NCBI GenBank assembly: GCA_017406805.1
Contig: JAFQXU010000042.1
Span: 1 to 35,804 of the forward strand
DNA: 35,804 nt
Reading direction: 5' to 3'
Source of the DNA: Clostridia bacterium
GTDB lineage: Bacteria; Bacillota; Clostridia; Oscillospirales; Acutalibacteraceae
A program made the translations under genes and the position numbers. Position 1 is the first letter of the stretch; each line of letters opens with the position of its first letter. The notes under the pieces are model-generated. The model did no database searches, had not been told where the DNA came from, and saw only the letters and a list, made by a program, of their open reading frames with translations. Shown here one piece after another: positions 7,129 to 15,189 of this stretch.

Positions 7129-8721
7129 TTATTGTTTCTTGGATTTTCTTAAAACGCTTTTTGCTACTCTCCATAGATCTTTAAATTCTTTTGTTTTGAA
7201 AAATATAATAATATTAAGTAAATTTGGAACCAAAACACAAACAAACATATTAAATATAACCTGAGCAAGCAGGCAACGTTTTGAAAACGTCATTTTTGCA
7301 GTAACATAAGAAAGTACAGATGCCATACTGCTTATAACTTGATTCTTACACGCCCATAAACCTATTTGATAGCACACGAAAGAATAAATAGCGGTAAGAA
7401 CTGTGTAAAGTGTAAATTTTAAATGATACGTTTTAACGCTCTTTTTAAAGACTTCATTATAAACCAAATACGGCTGCACCCAATACGGTATTGCCATTAT
7501 TCCTATTATATTTCCAATCATAACTCCCGCTATTCCAAGAGGATTTAACAGAACCAGCGAGGCAGCAAACGTAACAACCGCGCCAAAAAGTGCAATATAT
7601 TTATCCGGGTCGTATATTCCCGCACAATTTTTTGCCATTCCTATCGACTGACGAATTCCATAAACATAAAGATACCCAGCCATTGCAACAATAGTACCCA
7701 TATTAAGAACAGATTCAGAGCCGATCCAAAGGCCTATAAATGGTGTTATAACGCTAACAAAAGAACATAATATAAACGAATAAATTAAAAAATTAAAAAA
7801 ATATAACACATTAAAGCTGCTATACACTTTTTGTTTACCTTCTGTGCTTAAAAGGTTTCCAAAGCTTGCACTTATACTGTTAAAAATCTCGTTTGTTACG
7901 GCCATAAGCGCCAAAACAATCATCATATGGCTGCCGTACTTTGAAATAACCGTAAGCCCCAGCAGGCACTCTATTACCACATAAGAAAAAACAGTTGTAC
8001 TGTAGCTTGTTACTTTGTGAATAAAAAGCGCTTTTATATTTTTAAATAAGTCTTTTTTTTCAATATTGGGAAGTTTTGCTTTTGTTTTTAAGTTTATAAA
8101 AGGATATTTATTATTAAAAATATAGGAAATAATTACATTTTCAATTAATTTGGAAAAAATTCTGCAAATTATGTATAGCTCAAAAGACCCAAAAATTTGT
8201 AAAACCGCAACTTGCGAAATAAACATAAAGACTTGGGCTGCTGTGTGAATATTATTATTAATATAATTTTTTTGGTCAGCAATAATCATAGACCTTTTAT
8301 GAAAATAAAGATAAGACGCCACAACGTCTAAAACATAAAGCATAAAAATCTCTGAAAGCCACAGCTTTGAAAAGCCGTCTTGCCTTGGCATAACCACAAA
8401 ATACACTGCAATTAAGCCAACACTAAAAACAACGGCTGCTATAATCATATATGCTTTTCGCAAAAAGCAGAGTATAACCGAAACCTGATTCCAATCTTTA
8501 TTTGCAATAGGTTTATAAAGTTTATAAACAATTCCGATACCAAGTCCCATTTCCACTATTGCCAAGCCCTCAATAATCCTTGGAAAATAACTCTCTATAC
8601 CGGAAATTTCCATACCCAGTATATCTATAAATCGATTACGAGCTATAAAAGAACCAAGCATAATAATAGCATAGGAAAAACAGCCTGCCATACTATTAAT
8701 TAAAGAATTTTTTGTTCTCAT
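7129..8721 (-). CDS. Wzx-like polysaccharide flippase (MATE/MVF superfamily)
   Basis: A 530-residue polytopic membrane protein with about 12-14 hydrophobic segments and no large soluble domain. The opening (MRTKNSLINSMAG, then SFIARNRFIDILGMEISGI) is the pattern of Gram-positive polysaccharide exporters that flip undecaprenyl-linked repeat units across the membrane. It lies 5 bases after the Wzy-like gene and just before the FHA-FtsW gene, so it is transcribed with both. Its location next to an oligosaccharide polymerase and downstream of glycosyltransferases supports the Wzx role. MurJ, a lipid II flippase of the same superfamily, is the alternative, made less likely by that context. Confidence 0.82.
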   Translation of the reverse strand: MRTKNSLINSMAGCFSYAIIMLGSFIARNRFIDILGMEISGIESYFPRIIEGLAIVEMGLGIGIVYKLYKPIANKDWNQVSVILCFLRKAYMIIAAVVFSVGLIAVYFVVMPRQDGFSKLWLSEIFMLYVLDVVASYLYFHKRSMIIADQKNYINNNIHTAAQVFMFISQVAVLQIFGSFELYIICRIFSKLIENVIISYIFNNKYPFINLKTKAKLPNIEKKDLFKNIKALFIHKVTSYSTTVFSYVVIECLLGLTVISKYGSHMMIVLALMAVTNEIFNSISASFGNLLSTEGKQKVYSSFNVLYFFNFLIYSFILCSFVSVITPFIGLWIGSESVLNMGTIVAMAGYLYVYGIRQSIGMAKNCAGIYDPDKYIALFGAVVTFAASLVLLNPLGIAGVMIGNIIGIMAIPYWVQPYLVYNEVFKKSVKTYHLKFTLYTVLTAIYSFVCYQIGLWACKNQVISSMASVLSYVTAKMTFSKRCLLAQVIFNMFVCVLVPNLLNIIIFFKTKEFKDLWRVAKSVLRKSKKQ

Positions 8722-8726
8722 ATAAA

Positions 8727-10139
8727 TTACCTATCCTCAAAATCACATTTTGATTTACAGTCAATAGTGCTCATTATATAGCCCAAAAATAACCAGAAGA
8801 AAAATGATCCAAGCGTTGTTATAAACAGTATTTCAGATAAAAACATACCTGATGCAGCAATGCAAAGCGCCGATAACGCAAGCGAATTAAAAAACGCATC
8901 GCTAACTGAAAAATGATTTTTAAAATAATGTTTTATAATTAAATATGCGGATTTAATAAGGAAAAATCCTAAAAATATAGCTCCGAGCGACCCGGTATAA
9001 AGTAAGATTGCAACGTAAAAATTATGTGCATCATACCCGCGAGCAACTATAAATGATTTTGGTAAAACGTCACTGGCATAAAGAAGAGCGTTTCTTGGAG
9101 ATGCACCAAAAAGCCATGTCGTTCTAAAAATTTCCAGTGCGCTTCCCCAGATTCTAAATCTTAAATTTGAAATATCTGTAGTTTGTGCAACGTCGGGTCT
9201 TTCCATTGAAACCTGATGAAGAACAAAACCCGATTGGCTATAATCCAAGCCAAAAACTGCTTTAAAAACCGACGGCGCATAAGAAAGCACCAAGCGAACA
9301 GCCCCAATTAGATAATGCACAAAAACGCACAAACAAATTGCAGCAAAAATTCTAATTACAACTGCGTAAAATTTACTGCTTGGGTTTAATTTATAACTAT
9401 ATACAAAACTTGAAACAAGCAAAGTTAACAAGAGACAAACTTCCCCGGTTCTGGAAGCACCCAGAACTATATAAATAAATTGAGCAACTATATTACATAC
9501 GCAAATTATGCGCATTAACTTGCTTTGGTTTTTGTAGTTTAGTATCGCAACTGAAAAAATAATGGTTAAAATTGAAACAATTGATGCATAGTTAGGATCC
9601 GAAAAAAACCCAAAAAGGCGATTTTCAATGCAGCCAACGAGTATTCTTGTCCCGCCAACATAAAATATGCTTGAATACTGCAAAAGAAAAGTTATTATTG
9701 AAATAAGTGCAGCAACAAACCACATTACAACAAGAATTTTTTGCAAAATTATAATTATCTTTTTTGTTTTTTCAATTCCGTTAACACTTGCAAACGGATA
9801 CAAAAAGAAAAGGCTTACAAAAATAGAAATGAGTGATTTTAAATTTCCCGCCCAACCATATTCAACATAGATAAGGCACGAAACAGCGCACGAAACAGTG
9901 AAAAATAGCAAACACATTAAATTTGGAGCCGTATAAATTTTTTTATTTTTAATTAAATCCAGGCATACAAACAAAATCGCAAAAAAAGATATACCCAAAA
10001 ATGCCACACTATCTATTTTACGCGGCAAAGCCCAGTATAAATTTATAAATCTTCCGACTAACATAAACATAAAAAAAGCTACTGCTAAATTTTTAATTTT
10101 ATCATAATACCGTGTATCAGATAAACTTGATATTCCCAT
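8727..10139 (-). CDS. O-antigen polymerase/ligase family protein (Wzy-like)
   Basis: A 470-residue membrane protein with about 11-12 hydrophobic segments. It has one large extracellular loop (about 290-350) followed by the ARGYDAHNFYVAILLYTG segment, whose His-Asn before the next helix is typical of the Wzy/WaaL superfamily. It would link flipped repeat units into a polymer, or attach polymer to an acceptor; the sequence alone does not separate the two. A strong promoter lies about 150 bases upstream, and AGGTGA precedes the ATG. It is the first gene of the operon Wzy-Wzx-FtsW-PBP. Confidence 0.8.
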   Translation of the reverse strand: MGISSLSDTRYYDKIKNLAVAFFMFMLVGRFINLYWALPRKIDSVAFLGISFFAILFVCLDLIKNKKIYTAPNLMCLLFFTVSCAVSCLIYVEYGWAGNLKSLISIFVSLFFLYPFASVNGIEKTKKIIIILQKILVVMWFVAALISIITFLLQYSSIFYVGGTRILVGCIENRLFGFFSDPNYASIVSILTIIFSVAILNYKNQSKLMRIICVCNIVAQFIYIVLGASRTGEVCLLLTLLVSSFVYSYKLNPSSKFYAVVIRIFAAICLCVFVHYLIGAVRLVLSYAPSVFKAVFGLDYSQSGFVLHQVSMERPDVAQTTDISNLRFRIWGSALEIFRTTWLFGASPRNALLYASDVLPKSFIVARGYDAHNFYVAILLYTGSLGAIFLGFFLIKSAYLIIKHYFKNHFSVSDAFFNSLALSALCIAASGMFLSEILFITTLGSFFFWLFLGYIMSTIDCKSKCDFEDR

Positions 10140-10227
10140 TAACTTTCACCTACATTTTAATAATAATTATCTATTTTACCATAATATTTGACGCTTTGGA
10201 CTTTTTATACCCTTTTGTAAATTTAAA

Positions 10228-10244
10228 AAGCTTACTTTAAGCTT
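10228..10244 (-). other. Small hairpin in the leader of the Wzy operon
   Basis: On the minus strand AAGCTTA and TAAGCTT form a 7-base stem around a 3-base loop, followed by TTT. It sits between the promoter at 10289-10317 and the Wzy start, so it would be in the transcribed leader. The stem is AT-rich and the T run is short, so it may be a weak attenuator, the end of the upstream operon, or nothing. Confidence 0.3.
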
Positions 10245-10288
10245 ATTTACTTTTTATAATTTTACAAAATTTTTGATATTTCCAATTC

Positions 10289-10317
10289 ATTATAGCACAA
10301 AATTAAATACTCGTCTA
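10289..10317 (-). promoter_or_regulatory. Extended -10 promoter of the Wzy-Wzx-FtsW-PBP operon
   Basis: Minus strand TAGACG (10317-10312), 17-base spacer, TATAAT (10294-10289), with TGC directly before the -10 box giving the extended TGn form. The -35 is 4 of 6; the perfect extended -10 compensates. Confidence 0.7.
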
Positions 10318-10337
10318 TTTAATTCCTTTTAAATTTT

Positions 10338-11312
10338 TTACCCGTTAATTTTATAAACCAGCTTTTTATAAATTCTTTTATTTATCAGCAATACAAAAAC
10401 CGCAATCTTCCTCTTAAACGAAAAATATGGGTTTAAAAAAATTTTTAGTGCATTTTTTTTAACAAATTTTAAAGCCTTTAAATAATCTGATTTTTTTGGC
10501 GTTTCTTTACTTACAATAATTTTATCCAAAACATATATATAAGCCCAAATGTATCTAAATTCGGCTTCTTTTATAAGCTCGGGGTGGTTTTCTTTTATAA
10601 ATTCAAAATGATTTTTATAAGCTTCTACAACATACCAATCGTTATAAGCAAAATTAGATGTTGTTATGCTGCCTTCGTGCCTTACATAATAATACTTTTG
10701 CTCAGAACTATAAAAAACTTTTTTTGCTTTTAAAAGTATTTTTGGCACTAAAAAAGCATCTTCGGAAGTTTTCCCCTCCGGAAATTTTTCACCCCGGAAA
10801 AGCTTTGCCGAAAAAAGTTTATTTACAGGATTAACAGAAAAAATTCTGCTTTTCAGCGCCTCGCTCATTGCCTCTTTGCCACTTAGTAAACCGCTGCCGT
10901 TAAAAGTAGACTGCCTTACCCTTTTTTCTAAGCCGTCTGCCTTTAAAAAGCAATTTACAATCCCGCACACAGAAACATCAGCTTTGTTTTTTTCTAAGTT
11001 TTCGTATAAAAATTCATACATATCTCTCGATAAATAATCATCGCCGTCAACAAAACTTATATAATCTCCGCTTGCGATTTTCAAGCCTTCGTTTCTTGCA
11101 CTGCTAACACCTTTGTTTTCTTGGTGTATAACTTTTATTCTTTCGTCTTGCTGCTTAAGGCTGTCGCATATTTTTCCGCTTTCATCTTTTGAACCATCAT
11201 CTACAAAGATTATTTCCAAATCTTTAAAAGTTTGATTTATAATCGATTCAGCGCATTTTTTTATATACTTCTCGCAATTATAAACAGGTACAATCACACT
11301 TATTGTAGGCAT
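10338..11312 (-). CDS. Family 2 glycosyltransferase
   Basis: A 324-residue GT-A fold enzyme. The N-terminus (ISVIVPVYNCEKYIKKC) and VDDGSKDESG (about 36-45) bind the nucleotide sugar; FVDGDDYL (about 87-94) carries the metal-binding DxD. The acceptor side and C-terminal helical part (about 200-324) are like capsule and teichoic acid glycosyltransferases that add sugars to a lipid-linked repeat unit on the cytoplasmic face. There is no membrane segment. It starts 27 bases after TarJ and is the last gene of the operon that begins at the promoter near 15000. Donor and acceptor cannot be read from sequence. Confidence 0.88.
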   Translation of the reverse strand: MPTISVIVPVYNCEKYIKKCAESIINQTFKDLEIIFVDDGSKDESGKICDSLKQQDERIKVIHQENKGVSSARNEGLKIASGDYISFVDGDDYLSRDMYEFLYENLEKNKADVSVCGIVNCFLKADGLEKRVRQSTFNGSGLLSGKEAMSEALKSRIFSVNPVNKLFSAKLFRGEKFPEGKTSEDAFLVPKILLKAKKVFYSSEQKYYYVRHEGSITTSNFAYNDWYVVEAYKNHFEFIKENHPELIKEAEFRYIWAYIYVLDKIIVSKETPKKSDYLKALKFVKKNALKIFLNPYFSFKRKIAVFVLLINKRIYKKLVYKING

Positions 11313-11339
11313 TTTTATTCCTCAAATCTATTAATAAAA

Positions 11340-12356
11340 TTACAAATCCCACTTAAAAACCGTTTTAAATGGATTTTTTAAATCTGTTTCAAACACTCTG
11401 TGAATATCCCCAATCGTTTTAACTGGAGAATCCTCGTAAATAATCCTGCTTATACGCTTTTGAAATTCGCTTTTACCCAAAAATTCAGCGGCTTTTTCAA
11501 AGTCTTCTCTGCCTGAACGGCTGGAACCTATTAAAGTAATTCCCTTTTCCAAAACATCACGAGTATTTATCGCAATTTTGTGTTCGCTAACACCCATCAA
11601 AACTGCCGTACCCTGCGGGTTAATGTATTTTATTATATCATTAATGGCGTAGTAACTACCTTCGCCGCCCGCACATTCAAATGCGTGATCAACGCTAAAA
11701 TCTTCGGGAATATTCTCGGAAAAATAAGTTCCGTCCGCAAACAAAAACTGCGACAATTTAAAATTATCTCGCCCAATAACATAAAGTTTTGACTCGGGAA
11801 AAATTTGTTTAATTATGCATGAAACGACGTACGCAAGGCTTCCGTCCCCCCATACTCCAAATGACTTTTTATTACCATGCGAAAATTTCTTTAATCTGTT
11901 TACACCATGCACACCCACACTTATAAACTCAGAAATTGCCGCAAATTGTTCGGGGATATTATTTATGGGGACAACTCTGTCCGGAGCAAGATTAACAAAT
12001 TCACGCATAAAACCATCTTTACCGCTGGATAAAAAAGATGAGCCTTTTTGGTAATTTTCGTATATTTCTTTATCATTAATTTTAGACTTAACGTTTGGAA
12101 TCATAATAACTTTTTGCCCGCAAGAAAAACTATTTGTAAAATCACAAACAACTTCTCCGGCGGATTCATGAATAAGCGCCATGGGGAGTTTACTTTTTAA
12201 TTTGCTAATATCGCGAAGGCCTCTATAATAACGTTGATCTGCCTGGCAAATTGCCATATACGTAGGCCTTATAACAACATCATTTTCAATTTTAACATCT
12301 TCATACTTAACAGAAATATATCCCGGCCTTACTAATTGGTAGATATAATTAATCAC
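11340..12356 (-). CDS. tarJ: Ribulose-5-phosphate reductase (TarJ-like, zinc-type dehydrogenase)
   Basis: A 338-residue medium-chain dehydrogenase. Catalytic zinc ligands are likely Cys37 (AICQADQRYY) and His63-Glu64 in ALIHESAGEV. A Rossmann segment near 170-185 (GVWGDGSLAYVVS) binds NADPH, and EVV-like and GGEGS motifs follow. The YYRG signature after the first Cys is that of TarJ, which reduces ribulose 5-phosphate to ribitol 5-phosphate. It starts with GTG at 12356, overlapping the end of tarI by 8 bases; the ribosome site GGAGGAA lies inside tarI, so translation is coupled. The pairing with the cytidylyltransferase strongly supports a CDP-ribitol pathway. Confidence 0.88.
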   Translation of the reverse strand: MINYIYQLVRPGYISVKYEDVKIENDVVIRPTYMAICQADQRYYRGLRDISKLKSKLPMALIHESAGEVVCDFTNSFSCGQKVIMIPNVKSKINDKEIYENYQKGSSFLSSGKDGFMREFVNLAPDRVVPINNIPEQFAAISEFISVGVHGVNRLKKFSHGNKKSFGVWGDGSLAYVVSCIIKQIFPESKLYVIGRDNFKLSQFLFADGTYFSENIPEDFSVDHAFECAGGEGSYYAINDIIKYINPQGTAVLMGVSEHKIAINTRDVLEKGITLIGSSRSGREDFEKAAEFLGKSEFQKRISRIIYEDSPVKTIGDIHRVFETDLKNPFKTVFKWDL

Positions 12357-13068
12357 CTAAATTTCCTCCAAGAATCGCTTGCGCTATTTTGTAGTCGCTT
12401 ACGGTTGTGATTTTTATGTTAAAAGTATCGCCTTTAACCAATTTTACCGGTTTGTTTCTGAAGATGAAAATTCTGCAGGCGTCCGTTAAAACGCTTTTTT
12501 CTTCGTCGCTAAGGTCGCCGTATAAATTTTTAAGAGCAGACATTTTAAAGCTTTGCGGGGTTTGACCTTGGTACATCGTACTTCTGTTTGGAATAGAAGA
12601 AATTAATTCCCCGTCTTTGGATTCTATTATGGTGTCTATAGCACCAATAACGGTGTCACATGCGCCAAACTTTTCGGCAGCTTCTATGTTTTCATTAATC
12701 ATTCTAAGCGTAACAAACGGCCTTACTGCATCGTGAGTTACAATAATATGTTCGTCGCTTTTACCATGATTTTTTTCAATCGCATCTATTATATTCAAAA
12801 TGGTTAAATTTCTGTCTGCACCGCCTGGCGTCACAAAAACACGCTTTTTATCTATACTATATTTGTCCAAAAGTTCTTCGGCGTAGCCAACCCAATCTTT
12901 GTGAACACCAAGGTAAATAAAATCTAACTTTTTGCATATTAAAAATTTTTCCAAAGTGTGAATAATTATCGGTTTTTCCGAATCGCCAAGGGGTAAAAAT
13001 TGTTTTGGAAGCCCCGAAAGATTCATTCTGTTTCCCACTCCACCTGCTACTATTGCACCAAAAATCAT
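12349..13068 (-). CDS. tarI: Ribitol-5-phosphate cytidylyltransferase (TarI-like, IspD family)
   Basis: A 239-residue cytidylyltransferase. The nucleotide loop VAGGVGNRM (7-15), PKQF with Lys22, the THDAVRPF stretch (111-118) and a late Lys in KGDTFNIKITT are shared by TarI and IspD. TarI makes CDP-ribitol from CTP and ribitol 5-phosphate; IspD makes CDP-methylerythritol. The overlap with the TarJ gene and the surrounding LicD and glycosyltransferases favour TarI. IspD remains a possible second role, because no other IspD is seen in this window although dxs, ispE and ispF are. AGGAGG precedes the ATG. Confidence 0.85.
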   Translation of the reverse strand: MIFGAIVAGGVGNRMNLSGLPKQFLPLGDSEKPIIIHTLEKFLICKKLDFIYLGVHKDWVGYAEELLDKYSIDKKRVFVTPGGADRNLTILNIIDAIEKNHGKSDEHIIVTHDAVRPFVTLRMINENIEAAEKFGACDTVIGAIDTIIESKDGELISSIPNRSTMYQGQTPQSFKMSALKNLYGDLSDEEKSVLTDACRIFIFRNKPVKLVKGDTFNIKITTVSDYKIAQAILGGNLGD

Positions 13069-13087
13069 TTTTTATTCCTCCTAATTT

Positions 13088-13930
13088 TTAATTTAAATCC
13101 ATATATATTATATCATGATGTGGAACTTGTTTTTCTTTGGGCGGAAGCTGCATATAATCGCCAAAAGCTATTTTTAAATATTCATCATATCCTACCGGAA
13201 GAGGCATTTCGTAGCCTTCAAATTCTTTATACACTGCTTTTTCAAAAATATTTTTTGGATATTCATTTTTCATGTAATGCGGTCCTGCACAAAGCTCGGT
13301 TATATACTCGGAATTCTCTATGGGGTATTTGCTCATTTGCTTTTCGGCAAACTTCCAAATCTTATTTTTTAATTTATTACCTGGAACTATACCCAAAAGC
13401 ACTTTACATATTAAAGACATCATTTTTCCGTGATTTACCGGAACCATTCTTGAGCAGTAAAGAGTATAAATCATGCTCCAAATCATTTGCATTTTTCTTT
13501 TTATGCCTTTTGGGGCGCATCCGTCCAGCGGAAGAACATCTATCATCACGCCTTTTGCGCCGTCTTTCCCTTTTTGCCACGGTCTGATAACCTTTGTGTC
13601 ATTATCCACAATTGTAGTCATAACATTACCAATAAATTTGCTTTCCGTTGTACGATTGCAAGAATATTTTTTTGTGTCTGCAAATTTATCCCAGATTTCA
13701 AAAAGCTTTTCGTAATCTTTTCGTGGCATAAAAATATCTATATCATCATCCCACGGTATAAAACCCTTGTGCCTCAGCGCACCGATACAGCACCCACCAC
13801 AAAAATAGAACGTTAAATTATGCTCCTCACAAAATTTTTTGAAATAAAGAAGTATTTCCAAACTTTTGAGTTGTAAAGCGCGAAGTTCGCTCTTGCTGAG
13901 CTTCAGATATTCTTCGTTTTCTTTTTTCAA
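13088..13930 (-). CDS. LicD family phosphotransferase
   Basis: A 280-residue cytosolic protein of the LicD nucleotidyltransferase fold. Residues 42-66 carry the hallmark: FCGGCCIGALRHKGFIPWDD followed by DID, with the metal-binding Asp cluster at 61-65. Bacterial LicD proteins transfer phosphocholine or other phospho-alditols from a CDP donor to glycan; the human relatives fukutin and FKRP use CDP-ribitol. With TarI and TarJ directly downstream, ribitol phosphate transfer to the polymer is the natural inference. No choline uptake or kinase genes are visible. It starts with TTG at 13930, 7 bases after AAGGTGG. Confidence 0.88.
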   Translation of the reverse strand: MKKENEEYLKLSKSELRALQLKSLEILLYFKKFCEEHNLTFYFCGGCCIGALRHKGFIPWDDDIDIFMPRKDYEKLFEIWDKFADTKKYSCNRTTESKFIGNVMTTIVDNDTKVIRPWQKGKDGAKGVMIDVLPLDGCAPKGIKRKMQMIWSMIYTLYCSRMVPVNHGKMMSLICKVLLGIVPGNKLKNKIWKFAEKQMSKYPIENSEYITELCAGPHYMKNEYPKNIFEKAVYKEFEGYEMPLPVGYDEYLKIAFGDYMQLPPKEKQVPHHDIIYMDLN

Positions 13931-13949
13931 TGCAATCCCACCTTATAAA

Positions 13950-14942
13950 TTAATCAAAATCAGCATTTAAAAACTTAAATATACCTGCCAAAAATCCCAA
14001 ACCATATGAAACATGTATAACAAAATGTGCGGCAAATAATTTTATTTTGCTGGTAAAATCCCATGTGTATTTATTTTTAAATGAAAATATTAAATTTATA
14101 AAAACATAAAGAGCAAGTATGCTAAAGTAAGCACCACGGAAAAAACTGCCACAAAAAGAAAGAAGCGCACCAAAAACAAGAAAAAGAACAAACATCATCG
14201 GGATTAAATGAGCAATTCTGGAAGGTTTATGGTGTTTTTTTACCACCGCAACTTTCCATTTTCCGTATTCAAAATACTGATTAAAAAGCCCATAAAAACT
14301 ATCACGAGGGTAGTACACACTTTTAATTTTGGGAGTTACAAAAATTTTATCGCCTCGCTCGGTAATTCTAAAATTAAGGTCATCGTCTTCGCTTCTTGGA
14401 AGCCTTTCGTCGTACATTCCGATTTTTATAAGATAATCCCTTTCAAAAGACCCCCATGCAACGGTATCGGCATAGCCTTCGTAGTTTTCATCATAGTGTT
14501 TACTTCCGCCAAGCGCAAACGGCGAATGATACGCCGCGGCTATTACTTTTTGCGTAGGTGTTTTTCCCCTTACAACCGTTGTACCGCCAACATTTGCCGC
14601 TTTTGTCTTTTTTAAATACTTTATACACTCGGAAATATAATCATTTGAGTAAGCGGCGTGAGCATCCATGCGAACAATATATTTGCCCGACGAATTCTTA
14701 ATGCCTAAATTCATAGCATACTGCACTGTTTTTTGGGGGTTATTAATTAGTTTTATAAAATTGTACTTACCTGTATATTTTTTTATTATTTCTGCAGTTT
14801 TATCACTTGAATTTCCATCAACTAAAATTATTTCCAGGTTTTCTTTTGGGTAATCTTGATTTAAAAGCGAATCCAAGCACTCTTTTATATACTTTTCTTC
14901 ATTTAAAACCGGCACTATTACCGAAACATTATCAAAATCCAT
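13950..14942 (-). CDS. Family 2 glycosyltransferase with C-terminal membrane helices (ExoA-like)
   Basis: A 330-residue enzyme. The GT-A domain covers about 1-230: VSVIVPVLNEEKYIKECLDS, LVDGNSSDKT (about 39-48), and RMDAHAAYS (about 93-101), where DAH takes the place of DxD. RSEDDDLNFRITERG (about 178-192) is the acceptor or catalytic acidic motif. Two to three hydrophobic segments near 245-320 place it at the membrane. This layout matches succinoglycan ExoA-type transferases, which extend lipid-linked oligosaccharides. It is the first gene of its operon, with AGAGGGG before the ATG and a good promoter about 45 bases upstream. Confidence 0.87.
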   Translation of the reverse strand: MDFDNVSVIVPVLNEEKYIKECLDSLLNQDYPKENLEIILVDGNSSDKTAEIIKKYTGKYNFIKLINNPQKTVQYAMNLGIKNSSGKYIVRMDAHAAYSNDYISECIKYLKKTKAANVGGTTVVRGKTPTQKVIAAAYHSPFALGGSKHYDENYEGYADTVAWGSFERDYLIKIGMYDERLPRSEDDDLNFRITERGDKIFVTPKIKSVYYPRDSFYGLFNQYFEYGKWKVAVVKKHHKPSRIAHLIPMMFVLFLVFGALLSFCGSFFRGAYFSILALYVFINLIFSFKNKYTWDFTSKIKLFAAHFVIHVSYGLGFLAGIFKFLNADFD

Positions 14943-14984
14943 AAAACCCCTCTGATTTTTTTATTAATAACTTTACAATGTATA

Positions 14985-15013
14985 ATTATATAGTTTTAAA
15001 AAAATATTGTAAA
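14985..15013 (-). promoter_or_regulatory. Promoter of the glycosyltransferase-licD-tarI-tarJ operon
   Basis: Minus strand TTTACA (15013-15008), 17-base spacer, TATAAT (14990-14985): 5 of 6 and 6 of 6 matches. It is divergent from, and only a few bases away from, the first plus-strand promoter of the bS21 gene, so the two may compete or share control. Confidence 0.75.
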
Positions 15014-15018
15014 TAGCT

Positions 15019-15046
15019 TTGACTTTTAAAAAATATATCGTATAAT
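15019..15046 (+). promoter_or_regulatory. Upstream promoter P1 of the bS21 gene
   Basis: TTGACT (15019-15024), 16-base spacer, TATAAT (15041-15046). It is the first of two tandem promoters ahead of the ribosomal protein gene, a common arrangement for growth-linked genes. Confidence 0.65.
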
Positions 15047-15074
15047 AATTATTGGTGAAAAAATTCAACATATC

Positions 15075-15104
15075 TTGACAATTCAATTTGAAATGTTGTA
15101 TAAT
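15075..15104 (+). promoter_or_regulatory. Proximal promoter P2 of the bS21 gene
   Basis: TTGACA (15075-15080), 18-base spacer, TATAAT (15099-15104); both boxes are perfect. The leader to the ATG is about 80 bases and includes a short hairpin near the ribosome site. Confidence 0.8.
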
Positions 15105-15189
15105 TTAGTTTATGTGTTGTAAAACTAGATTTTTTAAATCTTAATATACTACATAAAGTCCTGCTACAAAGCAGATAGGAGGGAAATAA

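Noticed and set aside
10140-10337. A small gene in the gap before the Wzy-like gene
   Set aside because: No frame with a ribosome site was found; the gap holds a promoter and a weak hairpin.
13000-13587. A 195-codon plus-strand frame opposite licD and tarI
   Set aside because: It is antisense to two well-recognised genes, has no ribosome site, and its Phe/Leu-rich product is what an A-rich coding strand gives in reverse.
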